NCBI GenBank assembly: GCA_015222065.1
Contig: JADFUQ010000139.1
Location: forward strand, 1 to 14,476
Length of the DNA: 14,476 nt
Reading direction: 5' to 3'
From: Bacteroidota bacterium
GTDB taxonomy: Bacteria; Bacteroidota; Bacteroidia; Bacteroidales; VadinHA17
A program made the translations under genes and the position numbers. The notes beneath the pieces are model-generated. The model made no database searches. It worked only from the letters and a program-made list of their open reading frames with translations, and was not told where the DNA came from. Shown one piece after another: positions 7,613-14,219 of this stretch (positions within the stretch are counted from its first letter, which is position 1; each line of letters starts with the position of its first letter).

Positions 7613-8299
7613 GTTTAGCATGAGCTTAGCTTTGGCAATATATTTTTCAATTTCTCGTGCCTCCTGGCTTTCAGGATAATTATCCTTTATTTTCTGATAG
7701 GTTTCCAGTGCCTTTTGAAAATTTTCCTGTGATTCATAAACCTGACCAGCCTTCATAAGATAAATTGGGTTTATAAATACATTATCTTCAGTAGTTGCAG
7801 CTTTCTCGTAATAAGTAACAGCTTTTAATGGTTCGCCAAGTTCAAGATAAGCATCGCCAATAGCTCCTGTTGCAACCAGGTTTATCATTTTGTCATCTAA
7901 ACTGAATTTTTCTAATTGTTCAATTGCCTGTTCAAATTCACCAAGGTGAAGAAATGAAATACCGGCATAGTAATGAGCAAGTTTAGATGATTTGGTAATG
8001 CCATAATCGTCAATAATATCAAGCATTCCAATATTATTACCATCGCCGTAAAGAGCCAGGTTAAATGAATCCTGCTCGAAGTATCTCTCGGCCATAAACA
8101 TTTGCGACTGTGCTTCTTTTTCAGCAGGTATTAATATGAAACGTTTATATCCCATAAATGCAATAACAATCACAACTAAAACCAGGGTAATAATTGTAAG
8201 GGTTTTTTGATTATCTTCAATGTATCTTTCAGTACGACTCAATGCACTTTCAACTTCTTCTAATCTGTCAGGTACATGAGACTTTTTCTTTTTTGCCAT
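7610..8299 (-). CDS. Membrane-anchored tetratricopeptide repeat protein
   Basis: This 229-residue protein starts MAKKKKSH. A lysine-rich, helical N-terminus (1-32) leads into one transmembrane segment at about 34-50 (LTIITLVLVVIVIAFMG). TPR-like helices follow, for example AHYYAGISFLHLGEFEQAIE, AIGDAYLELGEPLKAVTYYE and AGQVYESQENFQKALETYQ, with the A-G-Y-A spacing of TPRs. The topology resembles YfgM-type single-pass proteins with an external TPR domain; a role in protein-complex assembly is an inference. The ATG at 8299 is chosen because the frame's further extension begins at a TTG (8338) inside the TAACTTTG promoter box. It is divergent from recF, an arrangement I recall from other Bacteroidales, where such a TPR gene sits beside recF. 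The exact function is unknown. Confidence 0.9.
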   Translation of the reverse strand: MAKKKKSHVPDRLEEVESALSRTERYIEDNQKTLTIITLVLVVIVIAFMGYKRFILIPAEKEAQSQMFMAERYFEQDSFNLALYGDGNNIGMLDIIDDYGITKSSKLAHYYAGISFLHLGEFEQAIEQLEKFSLDDKMINLVATGAIGDAYLELGEPLKAVTYYEKAATTEDNVFINPIYLMKAGQVYESQENFQKALETYQKIKDNYPESQEAREIEKYIAKAKLMLN

Positions 8300-8335
8300 G
8301 ATAGTGTTTTTGTTACCTCTGTTAAAAAATTTCCG

Positions 8336-8343
8336 CAAAGTTA
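8336..8343 (-). promoter_or_regulatory. Putative TPR-gene promoter -7 box TAACTTTG
   Basis: The minus strand reads TAACTTTG, an exact TAnnTTTG match 36 bases before the ATG at 8299. Transcription would begin near 8329. An A-tract lies directly upstream on the coding strand. A TTG start at 8338 would fall inside this box, which supports the shorter protein. Confidence 0.5.
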
Positions 8344-8390
8344 ATTTTTTTTGTGCTTTTAACAGAAATTATTGACATAAAAATAAATTG

Positions 8391-8453
8391 AAAGATGGAA
8401 TAATGGAAAGATGGAAAAATGGAATAGTGGAATAATGGGAAGAATGAAGAATG
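8391..8453 (+). repeat. TGGAAT-type degenerate tandem repeat between TPR gene and recF
   Basis: Units such as GATGGAATAATGGAAAGATGG repeat across 63 bases, including GGAATAGTGGAATAATGG, which is identical to the copy near base 123. It sits in the 316-base space (8300-8615) between the divergent TPR and recF genes. That space also holds both promoters and a second repeat type, but no gene that I can support. Confidence 0.75.
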
Positions 8454-8484
8454 TTTAAGGTTTGAGGTTGAATTGAACCATTAA

Positions 8485-8550
8485 CACGAAACCCGAAACT
8501 CGTAACTCGTAACAGCTTGAAGTTCGAAGCTGGAAGCTGGAAGGAAGAAG
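8485..8550 (+). repeat. CGTAACT / GAAGCTGG word repeats upstream of recF
   Basis: Two word clusters follow each other: ACGAAACCCGAAACTCGTAACTCGTAACAG (written here in part) and TTGAAGTTCGAAGCTGGAAGCTGGAAGGAAG. Each is an imperfect 7- to 8-base tandem repeat. The CCGTAACTC and TTGAA words recur downstream of recF at 9788-9826. The block ends about 17 bases before the recF -7 box. Confidence 0.6.
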
Positions 8551-8566
8551 ATTTCATTAAGTTTTT

Positions 8567-8574
8567 TAACTTTG
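8567..8574 (+). promoter_or_regulatory. Putative recF promoter -7 box TAACTTTG
   Basis: TAACTTTG matches TAnnTTTG exactly and places the transcript start near 8580, about 35 bases before the recF ATG at 8616. This supports the internal ATG over the frame extension that opens at 8517. No convincing -33 element is seen; repeat sequence lies in that position. Confidence 0.5.
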
Positions 8575-8615
8575 TAAAAGCAAAATTATACAACAGTAAA
8601 ATTCAATCTGTTTTT

Positions 8616-9743
8616 ATGCATCTGCAGAATATCGCACTTATAAATTTTAAGAACTACAGCCAGGTTGAACTGGGATTCTCGGCAAGAATAAATTGTTTTG
8701 TCGGAAATAACGGTGTTGGAAAGACAAATATCCTGGATGCCATTCACTACCTGTCACTTTCTAAAAGCTTTTTTAATTCAATTGACAGTCAGAATATTAA
8801 GTACGACGAAGATTTTTTTGTTATCCAGGGTACTTTTATCAGGGATGACACACAGGAAAATATATATTGCAGCTCGAAGAGAAACAGGAAGAAACAGTTT
8901 AAAAGAAACAAGAAAGAGTATCAACGATTGGCAGACCATATAGGATTATTACCGGTTGTTATGATCTCTCCTGCTGATAGTAATCTTATTATCGGTGGAA
9001 GCGATGAACGGCGGAAGTTTATTAATGCTGTAATTTCTCAATACGACCGGAACTATCTTAACGATCTTATTCAATATAATAAAGCGCTGGCACAGCGAAA
9101 TAAGTTATTGAAAGATTTTGCCAGGTCAGGCAGGTTCGACCCGGAGTCACTTGAATTATGGGATGAACAACTGATACCGCTTTCACAGAAGATATATATA
9201 AAAAGAATGGATTTTATTGATAAACTCGTACCTGTTTTTCAAAAGTATTATGATTCAATTGCCCTGGGAAAGGAATCGGTTGGTCTGGTTTACCAGTCGC
9301 ACCATCATGATGGTAATTTTAGCGACATTTTTAAGGATGCACTTGATAAAGACAAGGTATTGCAATATACAACAAGGGGCGTCCATAAAGATGATCTTGT
9401 TCTTGAGTTGAATGGGTTTCAGATAAAAAGGGTTGGTTCGCAGGGACAGCAAAAAACCTATCTTGTGGCATTAAAATTTGCTAAATATGAATTTATTAAA
9501 GAGGTGAGTGGCTTTAATCCCATTCTATTACTGGATGATGTTTTTGATAAATTTGATGCATCCCGTGTTACACAGATCATTCAACTGGTGTCAGAAAACC
9601 AGTTCGGACAGATATTTATTACCGATACTCATCAATCACGGCTTGAAAAGATACTTTCTGAGTTATCTGCCGATTTCAGGTTGTTCAGGATAAATAAGGA
9701 AATAACAGATCTGTCAGAAGAGCGAAGAGCGACAGGGCGATAG
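8616..9743 (+). CDS. recF: DNA replication and repair protein RecF
   Basis: This 375-residue SMC/ABC-type ATPase helps load RecA at single-strand gaps together with RecO and RecR. Walker A is GNNGVGKT (residues 30-37), the ABC signature region contains SQGQQK (275-280), and Walker B with the D-loop is ILLLDDVFDKFD (303-314), followed by TDTH. The opening MHLQNIALINFKNY is the usual RecF beginning. The frame is open upstream to 8517, but those residues come from repeat sequence and precede the promoter, so ATG 8616 is used. The last residues (EERRATGR) and the stop codon are encoded by GCGAAGAGCGACAGGGCGATAG-type repeat sequence, so the C-terminal tail is probably not conserved. It is divergent from the TPR gene and followed, after 179 bases, by a DUF721 gene in the same direction. 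Confidence 0.96.
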   Translation: MHLQNIALINFKNYSQVELGFSARINCFVGNNGVGKTNILDAIHYLSLSKSFFNSIDSQNIKYDEDFFVIQGTFIRDDTQENIYCSSKRNRKKQFKRNKKEYQRLADHIGLLPVVMISPADSNLIIGGSDERRKFINAVISQYDRNYLNDLIQYNKALAQRNKLLKDFARSGRFDPESLELWDEQLIPLSQKIYIKRMDFIDKLVPVFQKYYDSIALGKESVGLVYQSHHHDGNFSDIFKDALDKDKVLQYTTRGVHKDDLVLELNGFQIKRVGSQGQQKTYLVALKFAKYEFIKEVSGFNPILLLDDVFDKFDASRVTQIIQLVSENQFGQIFITDTHQSRLEKILSELSADFRLFRINKEITDLSEERRATGR

Positions 9744-9783
9744 GGCGACGGTGCGAAAGGGAGAAAAAGAGAAGAGAAGAGCA
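9717..9783 (+). repeat. GAAGAGCGA / GGCGACGG word repeat overlapping the recF stop
   Basis: Words GAAGAGC, GAAGAGCGAC, AGGGCGAT, AGGGCGACGG and TGCGAAAGGG follow each other and then decay into GAGAAAAAGAGAAGAGAAGAGC. The first 27 bases are inside recF and supply its last codons and the stop. Related words (GGCGACGGGGCGAG, GCGAAAGG) lie at the 3' end of the UroD-like gene, again in gene-sense polarity. Confidence 0.65.
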
Positions 9784-9787
9784 AAAA

Positions 9788-9826
9788 AACCCGTAACTCC
9801 TTGAACTTTGAACCTTGAACTCTTTG
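9788..9826 (+). repeat. CCGTAACTCC / TTGAACTTTGAACC word repeat
   Basis: CCCGTAACTCC is followed by TTGAACTTTGAACCTTGAAC, an imperfect 7- to 8-base tandem repeat. It shares words with 8485-8550. Between it and the DUF721 ATG the sequence is plain AT-rich leader; TAACTTAG at 9855-9862 is one base off the -7 consensus and may be the DUF721 promoter. Confidence 0.55.
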
Positions 9827-9922
9827 TAAACATAATGTGAAAAAAAAATGCGAATAACTTAGCTTACAACCAGTAATATTAACTGAGTAAAATAATTAGA
9901 CTGATTATTAATTTAAGAACTT

Positions 9923-10213
9923 ATGCGTAAAAGTAATACTCAAACAATTGCAAACGTCATCAAGGACTACCTGAAAGAAACTCAGATTGAAGGGAAACTA
10001 AAAGAAGTACAGGTTGTTAATTCCTGGGAAGAATTGGTTGGAAAAACCATTGCCCGCCGGACAAACAGGATATATATTAAAAACGGAAAGCTCTACCTGC
10101 ATATGAATTCATCAATTGTGAAAAATGAACTTCTGATGCACCGTGAAGGTATTATCGAAAGGATCAACAGTAATGCAGGGGAGGAGATCGTTAAAGAGAT
10201 TGTGCTTAAGTAG
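9923..10213 (+). CDS. DUF721 (DciA-like) protein
   Basis: This 96-residue protein is entirely a DUF721 domain. It has a helical start (TIANVIKDYLKE), then NSWEELVGKTIARRT with the family's Trp35 and Gly40, a strand pair (IYIKNGKLYLHMNSSI), and VKNELLMHREGIIERIN. DUF721 is the domain of DciA, which loads or assists the replicative helicase DnaB in bacteria lacking DnaC. A helicase-loading role here is inferred from the family and from the position after recF. The protein is short, lacking the longer extensions of some DciA proteins. Start is ATG; the next upstream sequence is non-coding leader. A near-consensus TAACTTAG box at 9855 may drive it. Its stop codon is followed directly by a tandem repeat. 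Confidence 0.88.
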   Translation: MRKSNTQTIANVIKDYLKETQIEGKLKEVQVVNSWEELVGKTIARRTNRIYIKNGKLYLHMNSSIVKNELLMHREGIIERINSNAGEEIVKEIVLK

Positions 10214-10274
10214 AAGAAGATGTGAGTAGTGAGAGGTGAGTGAAGAAGTAAGGAGTAGGTAGTAAGTAGTAAGT
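10214..10274 (+). repeat. GTGAGTAGTGAG / GTAGTAAG word repeat after DUF721
   Basis: Starting at the base after the stop codon, the words AGAAGATGTGAGTAGTGAG, AGGTGAGTGAAGAAGTAAGG and AGTAGGTAGTAAGTAGTAAG follow one another. The 18 bases AGTAGGTAGTAAGTAGTA (10254-10271) occur exactly, inverted, at 12885-12902 behind the UroD-like gene. Both copies are in the sense direction of their gene. Confidence 0.7.
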
Positions 10275-10389
10275 TGTCCCGTCCCGAAAAATGTCTACAC
10301 AATACTTATTAAAAATGTTGAAAGACAACAGGACAATTATAATGGATTTCCTGGGATTGGCTAAAACAGCAAATAGTTTGGTTTTTTAA
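10275..10389 (+). other. Unassigned segment with a 32-codon ORF; possible mobile-element remnant
   Basis: Behind the repeat the sequence TGTCCCGTCCCGAAAAATG begins abruptly, and an ORF of 32 codons runs from ATG 10291 to TAA 10389 (MSTQYLLKML...). TTGTCC (10274-10279) and GGACAA (10331-10336) form a short inverted repeat. The abrupt change of composition and the terminal-repeat-like start suggest the edge of an insertion sequence with a truncated transposase, but I cannot name a family. It lies between the convergent DUF721 and fucosidase genes. Confidence 0.25.
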
Positions 10390-10413
10390 GATTCAATGTT
10401 CGGTATTAGAAAT

Positions 10414-11799
10414 TCATTCATTACTCAGAAAAAGTTCAATCACTGGGATCTCAGTATCAGGTTTTACTACCGGTAACATAAGGATAATATCCTTGTCTTT
10501 TAAGGATTCCTGGTAAGTAACATTATACCTGGGTTTGCCAAATTTGATTTCGGAGGCATCATGTAAAAACTGAGCATATCTGACCTTCCCGCCAAAACCT
10601 TTCAATGTTAATCTTCCCATAGGATAATCAAGCAAATGTACATATAACCTGTTGCTTTCCGGATTGTAAGTTAGCAAGCAATTGTCGGGTTTCGGAAATT
10701 TGTCAGGGGCTTGAGTACACCCGTAAACAGAGCGACTATTGAATTTCATCCATTTGCCCATGTCTTCCAAACGGTCTTGAGCTCTGAAGTCGAAATTTCC
10801 CCGGGCTGTTGGCCCGACATTAAGTAAAAGGTTTCCGCCTTTACTAACTGATTCAATAAGCAGACCAAGTAATTGTTTCTCACTTTTCCATGTAGCTTCA
10901 TCACGGTAGTAACCCCATGATCCGGAGAAAGTCTGGCAGGTTTCCCATGGGATTCTTTTGCCATTTATTTCCGGCCATTTTGAAACTTTATATTGTTCGG
11001 GGGTGGTGAAATCCCATCCTCCTTCTTTATCTTTCAGATCAAGCCGGTCGTTAACAATAATTCCGGGTTGTAACTCACGTACCATTTTAAGCAGGTTTTC
11101 CGAGTCCCAGTCATCGTGACCTTTTCCATGTTCTCCTGAAGGAAAGGAATAATCCAGCCAGATGATATCTATCTTTCCATAATTAGTTAGCAATTCGCTT
11201 ATCTGGTTTTTTAAATATTTCCGGTACTTGTTCATATCCCTGCCCTTGTTCAGAATAGCATATTCATCGCTGGTTTTAGCACTTTGTGGATGATTACGGT
11301 CTATAGTGTAATCGGGATGGTGCCAGTCGATCAGGGAATAATAAAACCCGACTTTTAATCCTTCTGCTCTGAATGCCTCTACCCATTCTTTAATTATATC
11401 TTTACTATAAGGTGTGTTTGTTACCTTGTAATCGGTATATTTTGAATCAAACATACAAAAGCCTTCATGGTGCTTAGTTGTGATCACAGCGTATTTCATG
11501 CCGGCTTCTTTTGACATTTTCGCCCATTCGCTGGGGTTGAACATATCCGGATTGAAAAGGTCAAAATATTTCTGGTATTGCTCGTTAGTTATCCGTTCGT
11601 ATTTTTTCACCCATTCATGGCGGGCAGCCTGGGCATATGATCCCCAATGGATGAACATTCCAAACCGGGCATCAGTCCACCACTTCATTCTTTCAGTTTT
11701 CTGCTCAGGTGTTTCCTTTGGGAGTTGAGCATAAAGGTTCGTGTTTAATATGGCAATTAACATCAGGATCAGACTTTTAGGAGAGATTAATGATTTCAT
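10414..11799 (-). CDS. Secreted alpha-L-fucosidase, glycoside hydrolase family 29
   Basis: This 461-residue protein has a signal peptide: MKSLISPKS, a hydrophobic core to residue 22, and probable cleavage at YA-Q (24/25), so it is periplasmic or surface-exposed. GH29 signatures are WWTDARFGMFIHWGSY (40-55, substrate-pocket His51), TKHHEGF (His110-His111), GFYYSLIDWHHPDY, IIWLDYS with Asp216 as the expected catalytic nucleophile, and GGNLLLNVGPTARG. Family enzymes release terminal L-fucose by a retaining mechanism. The acid/base residue varies in this family and was not placed. The length covers the catalytic domain and a small C-terminal beta domain. An alternative ATG at 11820 adds seven residues; the downstream one gives the more usual signal peptide. 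It is separated from nfo by 156 bases of repeat-bearing sequence. The linkage and substrate of the fucoside are unknown. Confidence 0.93.
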   Translation of the reverse strand: MKSLISPKSLILMLIAILNTNLYAQLPKETPEQKTERMKWWTDARFGMFIHWGSYAQAARHEWVKKYERITNEQYQKYFDLFNPDMFNPSEWAKMSKEAGMKYAVITTKHHEGFCMFDSKYTDYKVTNTPYSKDIIKEWVEAFRAEGLKVGFYYSLIDWHHPDYTIDRNHPQSAKTSDEYAILNKGRDMNKYRKYLKNQISELLTNYGKIDIIWLDYSFPSGEHGKGHDDWDSENLLKMVRELQPGIIVNDRLDLKDKEGGWDFTTPEQYKVSKWPEINGKRIPWETCQTFSGSWGYYRDEATWKSEKQLLGLLIESVSKGGNLLLNVGPTARGNFDFRAQDRLEDMGKWMKFNSRSVYGCTQAPDKFPKPDNCLLTYNPESNRLYVHLLDYPMGRLTLKGFGGKVRYAQFLHDASEIKFGKPRYNVTYQESLKDKDIILMLPVVKPDTEIPVIELFLSNE

Positions 11800-11826
11800 T
11801 GATATAGTTTTTAAGAACATAGCTTT

Positions 11827-11834
11827 GCAATGTA
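11827..11834 (-). promoter_or_regulatory. Weak -7-like box TACATTGC upstream of the fucosidase
   Basis: The minus strand reads TACATTGC, resembling TAnnTTTG with the last two bases unlike it. It would put the transcript start near 11820, which fits translation from the ATG at 11799. The match is weak. Confidence 0.2.
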
Positions 11835-11879
11835 AATAAAAAATGGGAAATAAATAACTAAATATTTGTAACTAATCAG

Positions 11880-11955
11880 TACTTAAAGTGAACTAAAGTT
11901 GGGAAGAGAAGAAGTTATAACTTTAGGCATTTTAGAAGACACTTTAGTCACTTCT
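11880..11955 (-). repeat. TATAACTTTAG / ACTTTAG word repeat abutting the nfo stop
   Basis: Words on the plus strand include ACTTAAAGTGAACTAAAGTT, GAAGTTATAACTTTAG, GCATTTTAGAAG and ACACTTTAGTCACTTC. They run up to the base before the nfo stop codon (11956). TATAACTTTAG is shared with the TPR gene's 3' end, with the same gene-relative polarity. Confidence 0.55.
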
Positions 11956-12798
11956 TCATTTAATCATCCCATACAACATATCAATCTCTTCCTTCCATAA
12001 TTCATCATCAGGTGTTTCAAGGATCATGGGTATGTCATTCATTCGCGGATCATTCATTATCATTATGAAAGTATCTTTTCCAATAAAGCCTTCACCAATC
12101 TGGTCATGCCGGTCAACCCGCGATCCAAGAACCTTTTTCGAATCGTTAAGGTGCATGCCTTTTAAATATTTGAAACCAATGATCTTTGCAAATTTGTGAA
12201 ATGTATTTTCATAGGTTTCTTTGGTTCTCAGGTCGTAACCACCGGTAAAAGCATGACAAGTGTCAATGCAAACACCAATCCGGTTTTTATCTTCAACATT
12301 ATCGATAATGAACCGGATTTGTTCAAATTTATAGCCCAGGTTTGAACCCTGACCGGCAGTGTTTTCTAAAACCGCTGTTACGCCTTTTGTCTGGTCAAGT
12401 GCCCAATTAACAGATTCAGCAATAGTTAATAGGCACTCTTCTTCAGATATCTGTCTTAAATGACTTCCCGGATGAAAATTAAGGCGATCGAGACTCAATT
12501 GTTCGCAACGTTTCAGTTCGTCAAGGAATGCATTACGCGATTTCTCCAGTCCTTCCTTTTCCGGATGCCCCAGGTTGATCAGGTAACTATCGTGAGGAAG
12601 TATCCTGTCCGGAGTGTATCCGTATTTTTCGCAATTCTTTTTGAAATCGTTGATATTTTCTTTGGTAAGAGGCCTGGAAACCCACTGCCGCTGGTTCTTT
12701 GTGAATAAGGCAAATGCTTTTGCACCAATTTTATGAGCATTTAGCGGAGCATTTTCCACCCCGCCTGAAGTGCTTACATGAGCGCCTATGTATTTCAT
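11956..12798 (-). CDS. nfo: Endonuclease IV (apurinic/apyrimidinic endonuclease)
   Basis: This 280-residue TIM-barrel metalloenzyme cleaves DNA 5' of abasic sites in base-excision repair and acts in the cytoplasm. All nine residues that bind the trinuclear zinc centre are present at the same numbers as in E. coli Nfo: His69 (PHDSY), His109 (NFHPGSH), Glu145 (VLENTAGQG), Asp179 and His182 (CIDTCHAF), His216 (MHLNDSK), Asp229 and His231 (SRVDRHDQIG) and Glu261 (ILETP). The opening IGAHVSTSGG and FTKNQRQW are also family signatures. The start is the only sensible ATG; the length is typical. It stands between the UroD-like gene (144 bases upstream) and the fucosidase (156 bases downstream), both gaps carrying repeats, so it is probably transcribed on its own. 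No clear -7 box was found. Confidence 0.98.
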   Translation of the reverse strand: MKYIGAHVSTSGGVENAPLNAHKIGAKAFALFTKNQRQWVSRPLTKENINDFKKNCEKYGYTPDRILPHDSYLINLGHPEKEGLEKSRNAFLDELKRCEQLSLDRLNFHPGSHLRQISEEECLLTIAESVNWALDQTKGVTAVLENTAGQGSNLGYKFEQIRFIIDNVEDKNRIGVCIDTCHAFTGGYDLRTKETYENTFHKFAKIIGFKYLKGMHLNDSKKVLGSRVDRHDQIGEGFIGKDTFIMIMNDPRMNDIPMILETPDDELWKEEIDMLYGMIK

Positions 12799-12844
12799 GA
12801 AATGTATTTTGAGGTTAAAAAAAGTAGTAAGAATTTTTGTTAAT

Positions 12845-12879
12845 TGTGTTGCTGTGAGGCAGTGATGCAGTACAACACA
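12845..12879. other. Inverted repeat TGTGTTG / CAACACA between nfo and the UroD-like gene
   Basis: Perfect 7-base arms (12845-12851 and 12873-12879) enclose a 21-base loop in which CTG (52-54) and CAG (68-70) could also pair. It might be a weak transcript-end structure for the UroD-like gene or a control element before nfo. No T-run directly follows the stem, so an intrinsic terminator is not convincing. Confidence 0.25.
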
Positions 12880-12880
12880 C

Positions 12881-12942
12881 TAACTACTACTTACTACCTA
12901 CTTCTTACTTTCTGCCTTTCGCCCACTCGCCCCGTCGCCTCT
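12881..12942 (-). repeat. GGCGACGG / GTAGTAAG word repeat after the UroD-like gene
   Basis: Read in the gene's direction, the sequence directly after the stop codon is AAGAGGCGACGGGGCGAG, then TGGGCGAAAGGCAGAAAG, then TAAGAAGTAGGTAGTAAGTA. It thus joins the word types found behind recF and behind DUF721 in one tract. AGTAGGTAGTAAGTAGTA is an exact 18-base match to 10254-10271. Confidence 0.7.
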
Positions 12943-14199
12943 TTATTTGCCATTGAATTTCCTGAATGCATTAAACATAGCTATGATATTTTGCACCGGT
13001 GTATTCGCCTGAATATTATGGACTGTGTTAAATACAAAGCCGCCATTTTCAGAGAATATTTCACAATTATACAGTACCTCTTTTTCCACTTCCTGTGGTG
13101 TGCCGAATGCAAGCACTTTCTGCGTATCAACACCGCCACCCCAGAATACTATCCGGTCACCATATTGTTTTTTCAAATGAGCCGGTTCCATACCTTTTGC
13201 ATTTATCTGTACCGGATTCAGAATATCAAAACCAGCTTCAATAAACAGATCAATAAATGGTTCAACTGATCCGCAGGAATGTTTAAAGGTTTTCCATTCT
13301 GTGTTTTGATGGATCCAGTCGTTTATTTTTTTATAATATGGAAACCAGAGGTTACGGAAAGTTTCCGCAGAACAAAATTGTGATGTTTGTGTTCCGAAAT
13401 CTGTTCCGCAAAGCATAACAACATCAATTCGGTTACCAATTATATCATAGAACTTCTTGAAGTTTTTCAGAGCAATATCAGTTTGTTTTTCAAATATCTT
13501 GTGAATGTAATCCTGTCGTGTTACTGTAGAAATATACCATTCTGTTACATCCCGTATTCCTTTAGGATGTTTCAATTGTACTGCAGGAACCAGAGCTATA
13601 TCCCCAAGTCCGGTACCGCCAAAACCAGCTACCAGGGCTTTCCCCTTGCCATAGTTTTTGTTAACCTGGTTTTTCCAGAATGTCAGATCTTCATCAGTAA
13701 TATATCCAAACTCTTCCAGGTTATCTTCCGGATCAAGATTGTTTTCATCGATAGGATCCTGCCTGATAATTGCATCGTAAAAATATCCGTCTGAAGGCAT
13801 TTTTGCTGATGGATTAACAGAAGTATCCCCTTCAGGAAACATTAAATAGTCACCGTTTTGATCTTTTTCTACCGGGAATTTTCCGGGGATAAGAATCGTT
13901 TGTTCCCATGAGGTTTTGAATTCTTTCCAGTTTTCGTTTGCAAAGCCAAACATGTTGTTCTTCCCAAATAAGCCAATTGTATCAATTCCCAGGATATCTG
14001 CCAATTCGTCATCAATTTCCCCAAGCATCTGGTATGGTTCAATTACTTTAACAGGTATGTTTTTCAATCCTAATGCATTTCTTAATTTGTATATGGGTAA
14101 GACATGCATCCCCGAGATAGGTGTTGAACCAAAATCCATCGGAATTCTGTCCGGTTGTTTATGCGAAAGGGCAGTTAGAATGCGTTTTTTTGAGTTCAT
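12943..14199 (-). CDS. Uroporphyrinogen decarboxylase-like protein (MtaA/CmuA-type methyltransferase family)
   Basis: This 418-residue TIM-barrel protein opens with MNSKKRILTALSHKQPDRIP, the usual start of UroD-like paralogues. It lacks the MRQAGRYM-type motif of true HemE, so haem synthesis is unlikely. KHSCGS (His307, Cys309) is the His-x-Cys motif with which MtaA/MtbA/CmuA-type enzymes bind the catalytic zinc, and a later cysteine in LYNCEIF may be the third ligand. Members of this family transfer methyl groups to or from cobamides or thiols. Many paralogues sit in glycan-degradation clusters without a proven substrate. No corrinoid-binding domain is fused. It begins 20 bases after the DUF1080 gene, so the two are probably one operon. 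The family call is firm; the reaction is not known. Confidence 0.88.
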   Translation of the reverse strand: MNSKKRILTALSHKQPDRIPMDFGSTPISGMHVLPIYKLRNALGLKNIPVKVIEPYQMLGEIDDELADILGIDTIGLFGKNNMFGFANENWKEFKTSWEQTILIPGKFPVEKDQNGDYLMFPEGDTSVNPSAKMPSDGYFYDAIIRQDPIDENNLDPEDNLEEFGYITDEDLTFWKNQVNKNYGKGKALVAGFGGTGLGDIALVPAVQLKHPKGIRDVTEWYISTVTRQDYIHKIFEKQTDIALKNFKKFYDIIGNRIDVVMLCGTDFGTQTSQFCSAETFRNLWFPYYKKINDWIHQNTEWKTFKHSCGSVEPFIDLFIEAGFDILNPVQINAKGMEPAHLKKQYGDRIVFWGGGVDTQKVLAFGTPQEVEKEVLYNCEIFSENGGFVFNTVHNIQANTPVQNIIAMFNAFRKFNGK

Positions 14200-14219
14200 A
14201 AAATAACTTTACGGTTAAT

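Noticed and set aside
8517..8615. Upstream extension of recF by 33 codons
   Set aside because: The extension is encoded by word repeats and spans the TAACTTTG promoter box; the normal RecF beginning is at 8616.
12844..13269. Plus-strand ORF of 141 codons opposite the UroD-like gene
   Set aside because: It is a shadow of a well-supported minus-strand gene, begins in repeat sequence and has no recognisable family features.
12943..14199. HemE (true uroporphyrinogen decarboxylase)
   Set aside because: The HemE N-terminal arginine motif (RQAGRY) is absent, while a methyltransferase-type His-x-Cys motif is present.
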